DNA of 64,000 nucleotides from a virus (IMGVR_UViG_3300030385_002649:186001-250000); one strand, 5' to 3'. Shown: positions 9,583-19,173, numbered from the stretch's first letter. Made by a program: numbers and translations. Notes: a model not told the origin generated them from the sequence alone.

Positions 9583-9592
9583 TATATTTGAT
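9583..9592 (-). promoter_or_regulatory. Putative late promoter of sheath gene
   Basis: On the minus strand the sequence ATCAAATATA lies about 22 bases upstream of the sheath start. The same box, RTMAAATATA, recurs before several virion-type genes and resembles the single-box late promoters of T4 read by a gp55-type sigma. Found by eye; not tested statistically. Confidence 0.5.
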
Positions 9593-9595
9593 TAA

Positions 9596-9895
9596 TCATC
9601 TAGAAGACTTTAGGACTTGAATTCTTCCCTGCTTTTGCAAATTTGCAATCTGATCAGGGTATAGACGATGTTTCGGAAACTTCGACATCCTTTGTGGATA
9701 AAGCATTGCTGCTTGCTCTCCAACAAACCAGTCGACGCCTGCAGGCGATTTCAGCTGGATAGGAAGCGTCTGTTTCTTGCTTTTGTTAATAATCAACACG
9801 TATTCAACACTGTCGCGGGTCTTTTTGATCCGTCTAAGCTCGCGTTGGGTTAACGGTCTTTTTTGTGGTGTATTCATTCTTTTTTTATCCGTCAC
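9596..9895 (-). CDS. Small basic hypothetical protein
   Basis: A 99-residue protein with a very basic N-terminus (RRIKKTR) and a hydrophobic middle strand. The start could be GTG 9895, which touches the upstream stop, or the internal ATG at 9877. No family was recognised. It sits between the tail-completion gene and the sheath, where a small tail-assembly protein would be plausible. Confidence 0.55.
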   Translation of the reverse strand: MTDKKRMNTPQKRPLTQRELRRIKKTRDSVEYVLIINKSKKQTLPIQLKSPAGVDWFVGEQAAMLYPQRMSKFPKHRLYPDQIANLQKQGRIQVLKSSR

Positions 9896-10719
9896 TAGCC
9901 TCTTGGGCTAGTTTTGATTGCTCCAAAACTTTCACGAGTATCAAGATCTTCTAGAGAGGTAACGCGCCCCAAGACGGTCGGCGTTATCCTGCCAGGCAAT
10001 GGTATCCAGCCCTCTATTGTAATATTGATGTCATATCGCACTTTAGCCAATTGATTAGCGTCAATATCGATATCACTACTATCAGTAGCTCCTTCAAAAG
10101 AAGCGTGAATGTCTCCACACATATATTCGTCTTCAACAACCCACCTGGCTAGAGGATTAAACCTCGGGATGATCTGCCAAGCGATATATTCAACGTCTCT
10201 TTTTCTTTCTCCCCAGATCGACAAAGCATAATCTATCAGAAGTGGATACTCTCTTGGACTTTGGATCATCCTGGTTCCATCTTTATCCGCAAATCGGCGA
10301 TAGAAATAATGACCAGCTTCAGCTGGTGTACTTCTTTCCGGATTAAACCTCCATCCCGTTCGGTTGATGGATATTACAGGCAATTTTATTCTGCCCGACT
10401 GGAGGTCTTGTTCCCACACCAAAATGGACTTGTCACCCCCTGCTATCCTAACAGGCACTTTCGTACTTCTCGCACCATCCTTTGAAGGCACCACGATGTC
10501 AGAGAAGTACTTCTTAACACCCATATCCATCGTATCGGCTAAAGCAACGAAGTCTCTAACATCTTCAGTAGCGATATTAGTTTCTTGATCGAAAGATTCT
10601 GTATTGACACGATCCAAGTTAGGTTGGCCTACTTGGTCAACAGGAACAACAGGGTTGAGTTCGTTCTGAACTCCAGCGTCGTTGTTTTTAGGACTAAAAT
10701 CGAAATTATGAATCGGCAT
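9895..10719 (-). CDS. T4 gp15/gp3-like tail completion protein
   Basis: A 274-residue protein whose pattern follows T4 gp15: VPVRIAGGDK, RIKLPVISINRTGW, then PLLIDYALSIWGERKRDVEYIAWQI, PRFNPLARW and a C-terminal NITIEGWIPLPG. In T4 this protein caps the completed tail and stabilises the sheath, and binds the neck. The gene lies between the neck and sheath genes, as expected. The first 70 residues are polar and probably flexible. Its start overlaps the stop of the small acidic gene upstream by 14 bases. Confidence 0.75.
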   Translation of the reverse strand: MPIHNFDFSPKNNDAGVQNELNPVVPVDQVGQPNLDRVNTESFDQETNIATEDVRDFVALADTMDMGVKKYFSDIVVPSKDGARSTKVPVRIAGGDKSILVWEQDLQSGRIKLPVISINRTGWRFNPERSTPAEAGHYFYRRFADKDGTRMIQSPREYPLLIDYALSIWGERKRDVEYIAWQIIPRFNPLARWVVEDEYMCGDIHASFEGATDSSDIDIDANQLAKVRYDINITIEGWIPLPGRITPTVLGRVTSLEDLDTRESFGAIKTSPRG

Positions 10720-11041
10720 CTAGGTTACGTTTGATGCCTAGATCCTTAAAAACTCCGCTGCCATATAATTCATCATATCTTAACAAACGGTCGTCTTCAT
10801 CGGAAAGTTCAAGTGTGATTTTCTTGTCGTCTGACTTCATCGTATTCAAGATTTCAGCGGGGTTAGAAGTCACTCCGTCTAGTCCCGACTTAGTAAGCTT
10901 CACGTTTGCCGCTCTGGCCACTCTGGAAGCTTCATTAGACAATAAAATGCTTGTGATCTCTTTTTTTTTCTCTTCTAGAGCTTCTGCCCCAGCTTCTTCC
11001 ATCACAGAATCTAAAAAATCCAAAAGGTCTTTTTCAATCAT
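10706..11041 (-). CDS. Acidic hypothetical protein, neck region
   Basis: A 111-residue acidic protein, helical in its first half (DLLDFLDSVMEEAGAEALEEKKKEI). No family recognised. It overlaps both neighbours by a few bases, so it is part of one translational chain with the neck candidate and the tail-completion gene. Confidence 0.6.
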   Translation of the reverse strand: MIEKDLLDFLDSVMEEAGAEALEEKKKEITSILLSNEASRVARAANVKLTKSGLDGVTSNPAEILNTMKSDDKKITLELSDEDDRLLRYDELYGSGVFKDLGIKRNLDADS

Positions 11042-11649
11042 CTTGGGCCTGAATGTGGTAAGTGAGTGACTCTAGTAGCTTCGTCGCCGGTCATCAATTC
11101 GCAAGTTGCGGTATAATAGAGCCAACGATACTGAAACATCCCAGAATCATAAGCATTTAGAACTCTAAATCTGGCTGGACCTTGTAGTTTCGGAGCATTA
11201 TAAGGAACTTCGACGACATCATGGATGGATATTAGTTGGTCGAAACCGACGGCTTTACCCAAAATTGCTCTTGCGAAGACGACAGTGATCTGCAATGGAG
11301 AGTCAACACCCCATCGTGTCAGTTCAACATTAAGAGCATCGACCTTAAACCAAGCTTTCATGGTCATAGCTGGCCTATAGATCGGGTCCGCGTCCTCGTC
11401 CCATGGATTTTCTAGGTCGTCACGATCAATATATGGTTCTTTAATAAACAGTTTCACAAAAGCACCGGATATGTTAATCGTTTCCTCGGCTATTCTTTCC
11501 GCGAACGCTAAGTCTGGCTTAGCATGGTTATAGACAGCTAGAGGAGTATGAAGTTTATCAATATCAGATCTAAAATCGGGAATCTGATCGATAGTTTCAA
11601 ATCGCTCGTCGTCTTCGTTAAATGTTCTATGAAAGTCGTAGAAAGGAAT
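11038..11649 (-). CDS. Putative neck protein, non-canonical start
   Basis: The only standard in-frame start is GTG at 11457 (139 residues), but 64 further codons upstream are open and read as protein (FYDFHRTFNEDDERF ... PDLAFAERIAEETINISG), beginning right at the stop of the 1246-residue gene. No ATG, GTG or TTG occurs there; ATT at 11649 with AGAGAG just upstream, or ATC at 11652, are candidates, unless an indel is present. The middle (ELTRWGVDSPLQITVVFARAIL) and the position between head and tail genes suggest a gp14-like neck or head-tail joining protein. That family call is weak. Confidence 0.5.
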   Translation of the reverse strand: MPFYDFHRTFNEDDERFETIDQIPDFRSDIDKLHTPLAVYNHAKPDLAFAERIAEETINISGAFVKLFIKEPYIDRDDLENPWDEDADPIYRPAMTMKAWFKVDALNVELTRWGVDSPLQITVVFARAILGKAVGFDQLISIHDVVEVPYNAPKLQGPARFRVLNAYDSGMFQYRWLYYTATCELMTGDEATRVTHLPHSGPR

Positions 11650-11651
11650 GA

Positions 11652-14600
11652 TTAACTCTCTAGAGGGCTCCTAATATCGCAACCAGCGTCTGCCGGTGAA
11701 GCCTCTTTTTTATCTTTGAAGGCTTTATTAACAATCTCTAGTGCTTCATCCTCATACTTCGGATTTGTGTTTAATGCCTTCAAACCTTGCAATACTTTAT
11801 TAAGGTTGTCTGTATCCATTCCAGTACCAGGATAGACCAGCCCGTCTAAAGTGTCGTCAGGCCCGTAATTATTAAACTTGGCTGACCAATCGAAAACCGA
11901 GGGCGCAATTTCCCTAAGTGACTTATACACATTAGATTTCGACCATCTAGACTTAGAAGCCCCTCCTTCATGCTCCAACGTCGTTTTTACCATCTTCTGG
12001 ATTTCTAAGAAAATCAACGATTCTAAACACTTTTCGTCTTGCTGAACCTCTTCTTCCGAGATTTCCCCTGTCTTCATCTTCCAAATCGCCAAGGCGACAT
12101 GGTTCTTAATGTCGAAGCTTCTCTGGGCGATCAATTCTTCTGGTTTGTCGTATTTCTTGTAGCGATTTAGACGTTGTTTTTCTCTGTTAATCCGCTTCTT
12201 ATAAGCCGGATCTCTTAACTTGAACATGCTTTTATCAAGAATAACGACAACTTCGGTCAAAAACTCCTCAAGAAGAGCGACCATTTTTTGGTTCCCAGTA
12301 GATTTAGCAATCTTGATCAACGCTTTGAGTTCTTCAACAGTAATCTCTAAATAACGGATGGGTAGCCATTCTCCGGCGTAAGTGTCATCGCCAATAAGTG
12401 TTTTCAACTTAACATCAGCAACTTCCTTTTGGAGTTTTTCTTCTTTTGATTTCTCAGCCTCAAGACGATTCTGGTATTTGGCGGTTATAAAATCTGGTAC
12501 CATCCATCTGTAGCCCATAGAAAGCTTGAGCGCGAAATGCGGAGTAGCATCAGGAGAGTCTAAATCTCTCCAAATTTCCTCAATCGAGTTAGCCCTATTT
12601 AATAAACTTTCTCTCTTATAGAGCTTGGTGCTAAGTCTCTTCTTGTCGTTTATATGGTCTCCCCAGTCCTTTGGCATGCTAAAGATATGTGAATTGCGCA
12701 TGGTTTCGAGGCCGTCCATGATTTTGATATAATTTGTGATATATTTTGGCATACTCTCATGGTCAGTATAACCATTGTCTTTAAAGACCTTCAACACTCT
12801 TTCTAGCTCATTAATGATTTGGCCTTTTTGTTCGAAGTCTCCTTCTTGTTTTTTAATATTCTTCAAGCCTTCTGCGATCTTAGCCACAAAGCTTACGTCT
12901 TTTACCCATTTAGGAAGGCTCTGAAGAGTGTCCTTTGGGATTCTGTCATATTCACCAATTGCCATAGCCAAAAAGGGCTCGGGCATGTTAATTCTTTCTA
13001 AGTGCTGCACAATCCTAAAAACAGCGGCCCCTTCACGAACAGCAGAAAATGGTGGTTGGGAGGGGCTCAAAAGCTCACCCTCTAGCTCTTGTACTTCTTT
13101 TTCATCATCGCCAGAGGTCAGATTTTGTAAATAACCTGGTTCTACTACATAATCCCAAATCTTGGCATGTAAGTCTTTGCTACCTGTTTTTCCGAATCGT
13201 CCTTGATCGTCTGGGTCGGGCTCGTTTTCTTCTAAAGCCCAAGCATTAGGATCGATCCTCATGCCACTGCGAATGATCTTTTCTTTAATCTTCCGCATTA
13301 TTACTTCATAAACGCCAAAAGTCGAATCATTTTTATAAGCCGGGTCTGCGCCTATGGCGTCATAAACTTTATCGACATCAAGATCCAAGTTGTACGGATC
13401 AATAGTCGGCCATTCTGCTACCTTACTCAGCATCCCAGATCTGTACTTCTCTCCGGGCCAATCTAGCCTTGGAGTCCGAGTTTCAATCTTAATAACTGCC
13501 GTAGAAGAAGCAACATTAGCTGAGCCTTTAGCGAGTGGGCCTTTTGTTAGATGGTCTACTTTAGCTGGCACTGGATATTTTATCTCTTTAGCTGCTCCGC
13601 TCGATCCCCTGGTTTCCCCTTTTTCTGTTTTTAGGGTCCCAATTTTATCATATGATATCTCGCCACCATCAGTGACAAATTTTGGTTCTTCACGTTCAAA
13701 GCCATCATAGGCTTCAACGTTTTCAGGGCTGATCATCATAAGGTCTTCGAGGTCGTTTAACGCCTCCCAGACAGCCCTGAATATCTTATCAAAAGGCGTT
13801 AAGTTCTGTTGTTTCTTGTTAGAATCATGGCCAGGGTGAGCAGAATAACCTGACTCGTTAGCCCAATACCAGGCGTCAACATAACCGTTATCACATTCCG
13901 CGCATTTTTCGACGCCATCATAACCAACTCCTTGCTGGTCTGGGTCTCCGTGACAATGAGGACAGACTCCTAAAGCACGACCTTTAGCTGATTTACTAAG
14001 ATCTGGGGACACGCCAGTCATGTTAGCATCTTCCATGCCAGAAATCACTACCCAAAACCAATTAGGCTTTTGAGCGTTTTTATCTCCACGCAGATGTTTT
14101 TGATATTCAGCTTTTGCCTGCTCGGCCAAGTCTTTTGGAGTTGGCCTAACGTCCCCTTTTTCTCTTGGAAGGTCTAGAATGTTGCGTGGTTCTACGCCCT
14201 GTGTACCGGAGTCTACTTCCAAGCTTCTCACTTGAGCTTTACGGCGCGACAGGGATCGCTTCCTATCCATGTCGATTTGTGCTTTTGAGAGCTTGTCTAC
14301 AATTTCTCTGTGAACATTGAGATAATCATTGTTAGATTGGGAGGCAACAATGCCCAATTTTAAGAATAAGCTTTGAAAGTAAACCACTGATTCTTTCTGC
14401 TTAGATGCATTTTCGAACCATTCGATGAATTCTTTAGGACTAACAGAGTAATCTAGCCCGTCTCTAGCGGCGACTGGCATCAGAGCGCGCACAGCAACCA
14501 TCACTACGCTGTTCTTGTCGAACAGGAGGCTAATGTCCTGAAGCTTTCCTCCTACGACGTATTCCTCACCTTCGCCGACCTCATTATCGTAGTATTCATC

Positions 14601-15392
14601 AAGATTAGCGAAAATTTCTGCCACTAAGTTGACTGTTTCGTTAACAGTCTGGTCGATGTGTTCTTTTCTAAGAACGTTTACCACATATGCGTTGAGTTTT
14701 TTCCATTGAGCTTCGTCCCAATCATTTACCGCTTCACCAATTTCAGATGGATCTCCAATGCCTTCTACTCTAGAGACTTCTTGGAAAATAGCTCGTGCTG
14801 CAACATAAGCTGGATCATAATTGTCCGCTACAAATGGGTGCCATTCTTTTCGGTACTTGCCATATTCTGGGTCATTTGCATTGCGTTGTTCCCCAGTGCA
14901 TATCGCGTGGATTTTTTGCATGTTGGAACTACTAAGCTGAACTATTGACTCTAGTTCAGCGTCTGTGATAGCGGCATTGTTCCATCTCGCTTTAGCTACA
15001 ACAGAGAACTTTTCGAAATTAGCTTTATTCGTCTCGGTAGCGTTTTTCTTCTCTTCTCGTTCTACTTCAGATCTTATATCAACAAGTTCGCTACTCCATT
15101 TCGCCATGATCGCGCGAGGAATCTTGACGCCGAGCTGGTCAACGTGTGCTCTGATCGGCTGGTTTTTTCTTTCTCCTCCGAAGATGGAGTCCATTTGTCT
15201 TTCTGTTTTTGATGATTTCTGAGCATCCAACAGCATAGGGCGATCACTCTTTGGGTCGGCGATCCTGTATGCACTTTTAACGTCCACATCTTCGTATGGG
15301 GAGTAAATGTTGATGATTGCTAGAAGACGATCATTTTTGTCTTCTAGCAATAGCTTTCCTAGGTGTTTGCCTAGATGCTCAGAAAATTCCAT
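11652..15392 (-). CDS. Large hypothetical protein with zinc-finger motif
   Basis: A 1246-residue protein, one of the largest here and of unknown family. Around residues 470-505 it has CPHCHGDP...CAECDNG, two CxxC pairs spaced like a DnaJ-type or rubredoxin-like zinc site. Much of the rest is charged and probably helical (long Lys/Glu-rich stretches in the last 400 residues). It sits between the neck genes and small head-side genes, so a virion or head-assembly role is likely. It is far longer than a typical portal and shows no portal signature I can name. Confidence 0.6.
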   Translation of the reverse strand: MEFSEHLGKHLGKLLLEDKNDRLLAIINIYSPYEDVDVKSAYRIADPKSDRPMLLDAQKSSKTERQMDSIFGGERKNQPIRAHVDQLGVKIPRAIMAKWSSELVDIRSEVEREEKKNATETNKANFEKFSVVAKARWNNAAITDAELESIVQLSSSNMQKIHAICTGEQRNANDPEYGKYRKEWHPFVADNYDPAYVAARAIFQEVSRVEGIGDPSEIGEAVNDWDEAQWKKLNAYVVNVLRKEHIDQTVNETVNLVAEIFANLDEYYDNEVGEGEEYVVGGKLQDISLLFDKNSVVMVAVRALMPVAARDGLDYSVSPKEFIEWFENASKQKESVVYFQSLFLKLGIVASQSNNDYLNVHREIVDKLSKAQIDMDRKRSLSRRKAQVRSLEVDSGTQGVEPRNILDLPREKGDVRPTPKDLAEQAKAEYQKHLRGDKNAQKPNWFWVVISGMEDANMTGVSPDLSKSAKGRALGVCPHCHGDPDQQGVGYDGVEKCAECDNGYVDAWYWANESGYSAHPGHDSNKKQQNLTPFDKIFRAVWEALNDLEDLMMISPENVEAYDGFEREEPKFVTDGGEISYDKIGTLKTEKGETRGSSGAAKEIKYPVPAKVDHLTKGPLAKGSANVASSTAVIKIETRTPRLDWPGEKYRSGMLSKVAEWPTIDPYNLDLDVDKVYDAIGADPAYKNDSTFGVYEVIMRKIKEKIIRSGMRIDPNAWALEENEPDPDDQGRFGKTGSKDLHAKIWDYVVEPGYLQNLTSGDDEKEVQELEGELLSPSQPPFSAVREGAAVFRIVQHLERINMPEPFLAMAIGEYDRIPKDTLQSLPKWVKDVSFVAKIAEGLKNIKKQEGDFEQKGQIINELERVLKVFKDNGYTDHESMPKYITNYIKIMDGLETMRNSHIFSMPKDWGDHINDKKRLSTKLYKRESLLNRANSIEEIWRDLDSPDATPHFALKLSMGYRWMVPDFITAKYQNRLEAEKSKEEKLQKEVADVKLKTLIGDDTYAGEWLPIRYLEITVEELKALIKIAKSTGNQKMVALLEEFLTEVVVILDKSMFKLRDPAYKKRINREKQRLNRYKKYDKPEELIAQRSFDIKNHVALAIWKMKTGEISEEEVQQDEKCLESLIFLEIQKMVKTTLEHEGGASKSRWSKSNVYKSLREIAPSVFDWSAKFNNYGPDDTLDGLVYPGTGMDTDNLNKVLQGLKALNTNPKYEDEALEIVNKAFKDKKEASPADAGCDIRSPLES

Positions 15393-15797
15393 TTAGAAAA
15401 TGCCTTTTAGAGGAAATGCGCTGCAAATTTCCCCAACTGACCTCGGTTTGTCTAGTCTAGCGTTGTTGCAACTCAAGTTATCTACTCCAATCTCGCTTCC
15501 GATATCTCTGAGTTTCTGATACCAGTCTTCTCTTTTGCAACTAGACTGACCACAAATGTCTGGGGATGGAGGGGGCCCATCTGGTAGAACAAAGAATTTC
15601 CGCCTCGGGTTGCTCATATAAATTACAGTCGAGCCAGTTACGGCTTCAAGAGCGTCAGCTAAGTCTACTACAGTAGCGTTGCAGTCCCGATTCTCTGCTA
15701 AAGAGTTGCTTGTGAACGCGCTGACTGGTTCGCATCCTGGCACTAGGATTTTGTTCCCGGCTAGGACTTCGATCTTGTTTTTAATGCTAATGGTCAC
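15393..15797 (-). CDS. Cysteine-containing hypothetical protein
   Basis: A 134-residue protein with seven cysteines, including CGQSSCKREDW and LSCNNARL. No family recognised. It starts 10 bases inside the upstream gene and stops one base before the large zinc-finger gene, so it belongs to the same head/neck transcript. Confidence 0.55.
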   Translation of the reverse strand: MTISIKNKIEVLAGNKILVPGCEPVSAFTSNSLAENRDCNATVVDLADALEAVTGSTVIYMSNPRRKFFVLPDGPPPSPDICGQSSCKREDWYQKLRDIGSEIGVDNLSCNNARLDKPRSVGEICSAFPLKGIF

Positions 15798-16257
15798 TAA
15801 TAGTCCTAAATATTTTTCTTAAGTCGATTTTGAGATTTTTCAAAGCCGCAACGCCCTTATAGACGGTCCGAGATTCCATACTTAACAATTCGCTAATTTC
15901 TTCTGGAACTTCGATAGCCATCTTGTTATTGTCGAAAATCGACACCGACATTTTTATAGATTTTTCAAACACAGTGTTCTTAGGGTGAATATTTAAAATC
16001 GCCGCCCCACCTTCTTGAAAATCGCCCATATAACTTGGCGCAGTGTTGGCTTTATAATTGGTTTCTACGTGCCGTTTGAGACGATTCAGAAGAACGTTAA
16101 GGCGTTTGGCGATCTTAACGTTATATTCGGACGCCATTTTCTCTATTTCTCCGGTCATCCGAGGAGCCGGGTTCTTATCTAGAGGGCTAGATTTCTCTAT
16201 TAGAAAAGCGTCGCGAAACAGATCGAAATCGGAAACATTAAAATCATCAACAGGCAT
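15787..16257 (-). CDS. Hypothetical protein, head-neck region
   Basis: A 156-residue protein with a helical first half (EIEKMASEYNVKIAKRLNVLLNRL) and a beta-rich second half (IKMSVSIFDNNKMAIEVPEE). Family unknown. It is preceded by GTAAATATAC, a copy of the putative late-promoter box, consistent with late expression of a virion or assembly protein. Confidence 0.58.
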   Translation of the reverse strand: MPVDDFNVSDFDLFRDAFLIEKSSPLDKNPAPRMTGEIEKMASEYNVKIAKRLNVLLNRLKRHVETNYKANTAPSYMGDFQEGGAAILNIHPKNTVFEKSIKMSVSIFDNNKMAIEVPEEISELLSMESRTVYKGVAALKNLKIDLRKIFRTISDH

Positions 16258-16274
16258 ATTTTTCCACCTATTGT

Positions 16275-16284
16275 ATATTTACCA
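16275..16284 (-). promoter_or_regulatory. Putative late promoter box
   Basis: GTAAATATAC on the minus strand, about 18 bases upstream of the start at 16257. It matches the RTMAAATATA box before other virion-type genes. Confidence 0.45.
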
Positions 16285-17064
16285 AAGGATAATTGGCAAA
16301 GGTTCCCCAAGATTTAAGGCTTCTTGGACAATTTCTTTTTTCTCATCGCGGCCTTCAGTGACCAAATCACCGCCGTCAAGCTGGATAGAACCACCGTCAG
16401 GGCCTGGAATGCCGTTTAGTTTCCTTCTGGCGTGCCCAAGAGCGATTTTCATTTCTGCCAAGAATGCTCGATATGTGAGGTCTTGGGCCTGTGGTGATCT
16501 AAATGTCGTGACCGATGGCAGGTATTCTACAATCACCGGAAAGCTACCTTTAGGTACAGGAAACAACTTAATCGTCCCGCCGTAGTTCTGGCCGACACCA
16601 TTGTCACTATCAGCTTCTCCGTGGCCCACCTTGAATTCCCATTGGCCCTCATTACCAAGGATTCTCTGGCTAAATTTTCTATAAGACTGGAGCATATGGT
16701 AATCCAGAAGCATGTTCTGAACCCCACTGATGTTTCCAATGTTAAAAAGGAAAGACTCGGCTCCAAAAATGTCATCGAGTCTTGTGGTGCTTGGGTCCCA
16801 CGAGACTTTTCTGATCCAATAGGCGTCAGCTGGGATCGGATACTCAGACTGAAGCGGCTGAGTCATGAAAAAAGCGTATCTCTCCTCTAACGGGAAGTAA
16901 TGAGCAATGAAGTTGCCAGTCGTCTTTAAGACTTGCTCCATTTGTTGTTCCATCAATTCAACTAGAACCACCGGGTGCCCTAGCTGACTAAGAGCATGAA
17001 ACTTTAATGGATTAGAATTAATTTTAAGAACAATTGGTAGTTGTTCGTTAGAAAGTATAGCCAT
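16279..17064 (-). CDS. T4 gp13-like neck protein (putative)
   Basis: A 261-residue protein starting MAILSNEQ; the upstream in-frame start at 17097 is less likely because it would absorb the AT-rich promoter box. The pattern YPIPADAYWIRKVSW, then NIGNISGVQNMLLDYHMLQSYRKF and later KLFPVPKGSFPVIVEYLP is what neck/connector proteins of the gp13 type show: a strand, an alpha-helical middle and a beta C-terminus. Such proteins seal the portal after packaging and accept the tail. The family call is moderate. Confidence 0.55.
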   Translation of the reverse strand: MAILSNEQLPIVLKINSNPLKFHALSQLGHPVVLVELMEQQMEQVLKTTGNFIAHYFPLEERYAFFMTQPLQSEYPIPADAYWIRKVSWDPSTTRLDDIFGAESFLFNIGNISGVQNMLLDYHMLQSYRKFSQRILGNEGQWEFKVGHGEADSDNGVGQNYGGTIKLFPVPKGSFPVIVEYLPSVTTFRSPQAQDLTYRAFLAEMKIALGHARRKLNGIPGPDGGSIQLDGGDLVTEGRDEKKEIVQEALNLGEPLPIILW

Positions 17065-17068
17065 AAAC

Positions 17069-17077
17069 AATATTTGA
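17069..17077 (-). promoter_or_regulatory. Putative late promoter box of neck gene
   Basis: ATCAAATATT on the minus strand only about five bases upstream of the ATG at 17064. It is the same core as before the sheath and 19148 genes. Confidence 0.4.
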
Positions 17078-17125
17078 TTAAATATATCGTATACCAAGCT
17101 GGTATTTAATCATTAGGACTAAAAC

Positions 17126-18580
17126 ATGTATAAAAGAGAGGCCGTAAAATGCGGCGTTTGCAACACAATCAAAACATTAGCATGCAGAAGCATCAAAAAA
17201 GCGATCAAAAAACACGGCGTGTATATGTGTCAATCATGTGTTATGAAACAACCAAAGTTTTCAAAAGCAAATAGCGATCGAGTTAAAAAACGATTTGAAA
17301 CACAAGAGTCTAGAGAAGAACTTAGTAAAAAAATCAAAGAATATTATGAAGACCCAGCCGCCAGAAAAAAGGCGTCAGCAAATAGCAAGAAATTGTGGCA
17401 GAATAGTGATTATAGAGCAACTCAAATAGCTTCAACGCAACAAAGTTGGCAAGATGAAGCTTATAAGAACAAAGTAACTGAAGGCGTAAAAAAAAGCTGG
17501 ACTGACGAAAGGAAAAGAAAACAGTCAGACATCACAAAAAAATTGTGGGAAGACGTCGATTACCAATTGAAACGAGACGCTGGGATGCGCAAAAGCTATA
17601 CTCCTTATCGTCGAAAACAATTATCATTACAATCAAAGAAATTGTGGCAAAATCCGAAATACCGATCTAAATTAGCCTCGTCTATGGTTGGCGTAACCAC
17701 TAGCGTGTTAGACAATACGATAATAAGTTTGGCGAAAAGGCTAGGCTACGAGGCAGAACCAATTGCTATTGGGCCGTGGACATTTGATGCATTGATCGAG
17801 CATAATAATAAGAAATTGCTAGTAGAGTGTCAAGGTGATTATTATCACAACAAACCAGAAAGAATGATTAGAGACAAACAAAAGCGCACATATTATGACA
17901 ATCACTTGTCGGACCAATATGATTTACTAATAATATGGGAACATGAATTCTATTGCATAGGGAGAATATCCGATTTATTAAAAAACCAATTCTATGAAAA
18001 AGTCAAACCAGTCTGTTTCAATCTAAGAGATCTGGTTATTGAAATTGTTGATCATAACATAGCGAAAAAATTCTATAACCAGTTTCATTACTTAAAAAAA
18101 TATCGAAGCGGCCCATTAAATATTGCGGCTAAATTGGATGGCGCAATAGTCGCTGTAATATCCTTCAGCAGCCCGACAAGAAAAGAAAGCCAAACTAGGC
18201 TTGGATTAGAAAACGGCGAATTGTTAGAGTTAGTCAGAATGTGTGTCAACCCGCAATTTCAAAACAAAAACCTGTTAAGTTTTTTGTTGTCTAAAACCGT
18301 TAAGACGATAAGATCTAACACTAAGGTCAAAGCCATAATAACGTTCGCAGACACAACGCTAGGACATACCGGAGCCGCTTATAAAGCCTCCAATTTCAAA
18401 TTCGACGGCGAGGCCAAACCAACATATTGGTACATCGACCAAAACGGATATTATAGACACAAAAAAACTGTTTGGGATCAAGCGAACAGGCTTGGGAAAA
18501 AAGAGATAGAATATGCCAATTATTGTAAATTGACTAAAGTTAAAGGCAAAAAACTTTTAAGATTTATCTACAGACTATAG
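17126..18580 (+). CDS. Nuclease-Mom-like GNAT fusion, mobile gene
   Basis: A 484-residue, Lys-rich protein on the opposite strand to its virion neighbours. Residues 8-40 hold two CxxC pairs (CGVC, CQSC). Residues 50-190 contain five or more short KKLWQN..Y-type repeats, as in DNA-binding NUMOD-like modules of homing endonucleases. Residues 220-285 look like a DUF559/Vsr-type PD-(D/E)XK nuclease (FDALIEHNNKKLLVECQGDYYH). The C-terminal 180 residues match the phage Mu Mom acyltransferase pattern (LELVRMCVNPQFQNKNLL ... IITFADTTLGHTGAAYKASNF). AT-rich and inserted between two virion genes, it is probably a mobile nuclease gene. Confidence 0.72.
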   Translation: MYKREAVKCGVCNTIKTLACRSIKKAIKKHGVYMCQSCVMKQPKFSKANSDRVKKRFETQESREELSKKIKEYYEDPAARKKASANSKKLWQNSDYRATQIASTQQSWQDEAYKNKVTEGVKKSWTDERKRKQSDITKKLWEDVDYQLKRDAGMRKSYTPYRRKQLSLQSKKLWQNPKYRSKLASSMVGVTTSVLDNTIISLAKRLGYEAEPIAIGPWTFDALIEHNNKKLLVECQGDYYHNKPERMIRDKQKRTYYDNHLSDQYDLLIIWEHEFYCIGRISDLLKNQFYEKVKPVCFNLRDLVIEIVDHNIAKKFYNQFHYLKKYRSGPLNIAAKLDGAIVAVISFSSPTRKESQTRLGLENGELLELVRMCVNPQFQNKNLLSFLLSKTVKTIRSNTKVKAIITFADTTLGHTGAAYKASNFKFDGEAKPTYWYIDQNGYYRHKKTVWDQANRLGKKEIEYANYCKLTKVKGKKLLRFIYRL

Positions 18581-18584
18581 ATTA

Positions 18585-19148
18585 TTATCTTGGGAAACTC
18601 CTTGCGCCTTGTTTCTTCGTGCCGTACTTCACGCCATTATATTCAATAGCAATAACGTCTTGTTCGGAGAATTCGGTTGTACCAGCGGCAAGATCCATTC
18701 TCAGTTCTTTCACTTCCGCGTCTACAACCGAAGTTGTGTCTTGTCCAGAAGCGAGGGAACCGCCTTTGTTAACTTGGACCACCGAGGTCTTCTCGTCTGG
18801 GTCTGTTCCACTATGAATGACGCTGATGTCCGTAGTCGGAGCTTCGTTCGTTCTGAGATCAGCGTTCCTATATTTTGTTACGAATCCTACAATTGTAAGC
18901 CTAGCTTCATAATCGCCAATTTGAGGCGTGAATGCTAATGGGGTCGCAATATTGAAACCAGCAGTGATCAAATCGACCTCCGCTCTTAGAGCTTTTTTCT
19001 CAATATTGCGGATGATTTCAATCCGCTTGCCAGAGGTTCTGCTTGGAACAATTCTAATATGAGCCACGAACGGCACATGAATGGCATCTCTGGCGGCTGA
19101 TGGCGAAGACGACGAGGCCGCCGCGTGATTCATTGACAGTTTTGGCAT
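18585..19148 (-). CDS. Probable virion protein
   Basis: A 187-residue protein with a Ser/Ala-rich N-terminus and beta-strand-like stretches (YEARLTIVGFVTKYRN). No family assigned. GGAG precedes the ATG and an ATCAAATATA box lies just upstream, so strong late expression is likely. A head decoration or head-completion role would fit between neck and following structural-type gene. Confidence 0.55.
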   Translation of the reverse strand: MPKLSMNHAAASSSSPSAARDAIHVPFVAHIRIVPSRTSGKRIEIIRNIEKKALRAEVDLITAGFNIATPLAFTPQIGDYEARLTIVGFVTKYRNADLRTNEAPTTDISVIHSGTDPDEKTSVVQVNKGGSLASGQDTTSVVDAEVKELRMDLAAGTTEFSEQDVIAIEYNGVKYGTKKQGARSFPR

Positions 19149-19163
19149 GGTTTACTCCAATAA

Positions 19164-19173
19164 TATATTTGAT
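19164..19173 (-). promoter_or_regulatory. Putative late promoter box
   Basis: ATCAAATATA on the minus strand, 16 bases upstream of the start at 19148, identical to the box before the sheath gene. Confidence 0.5.
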
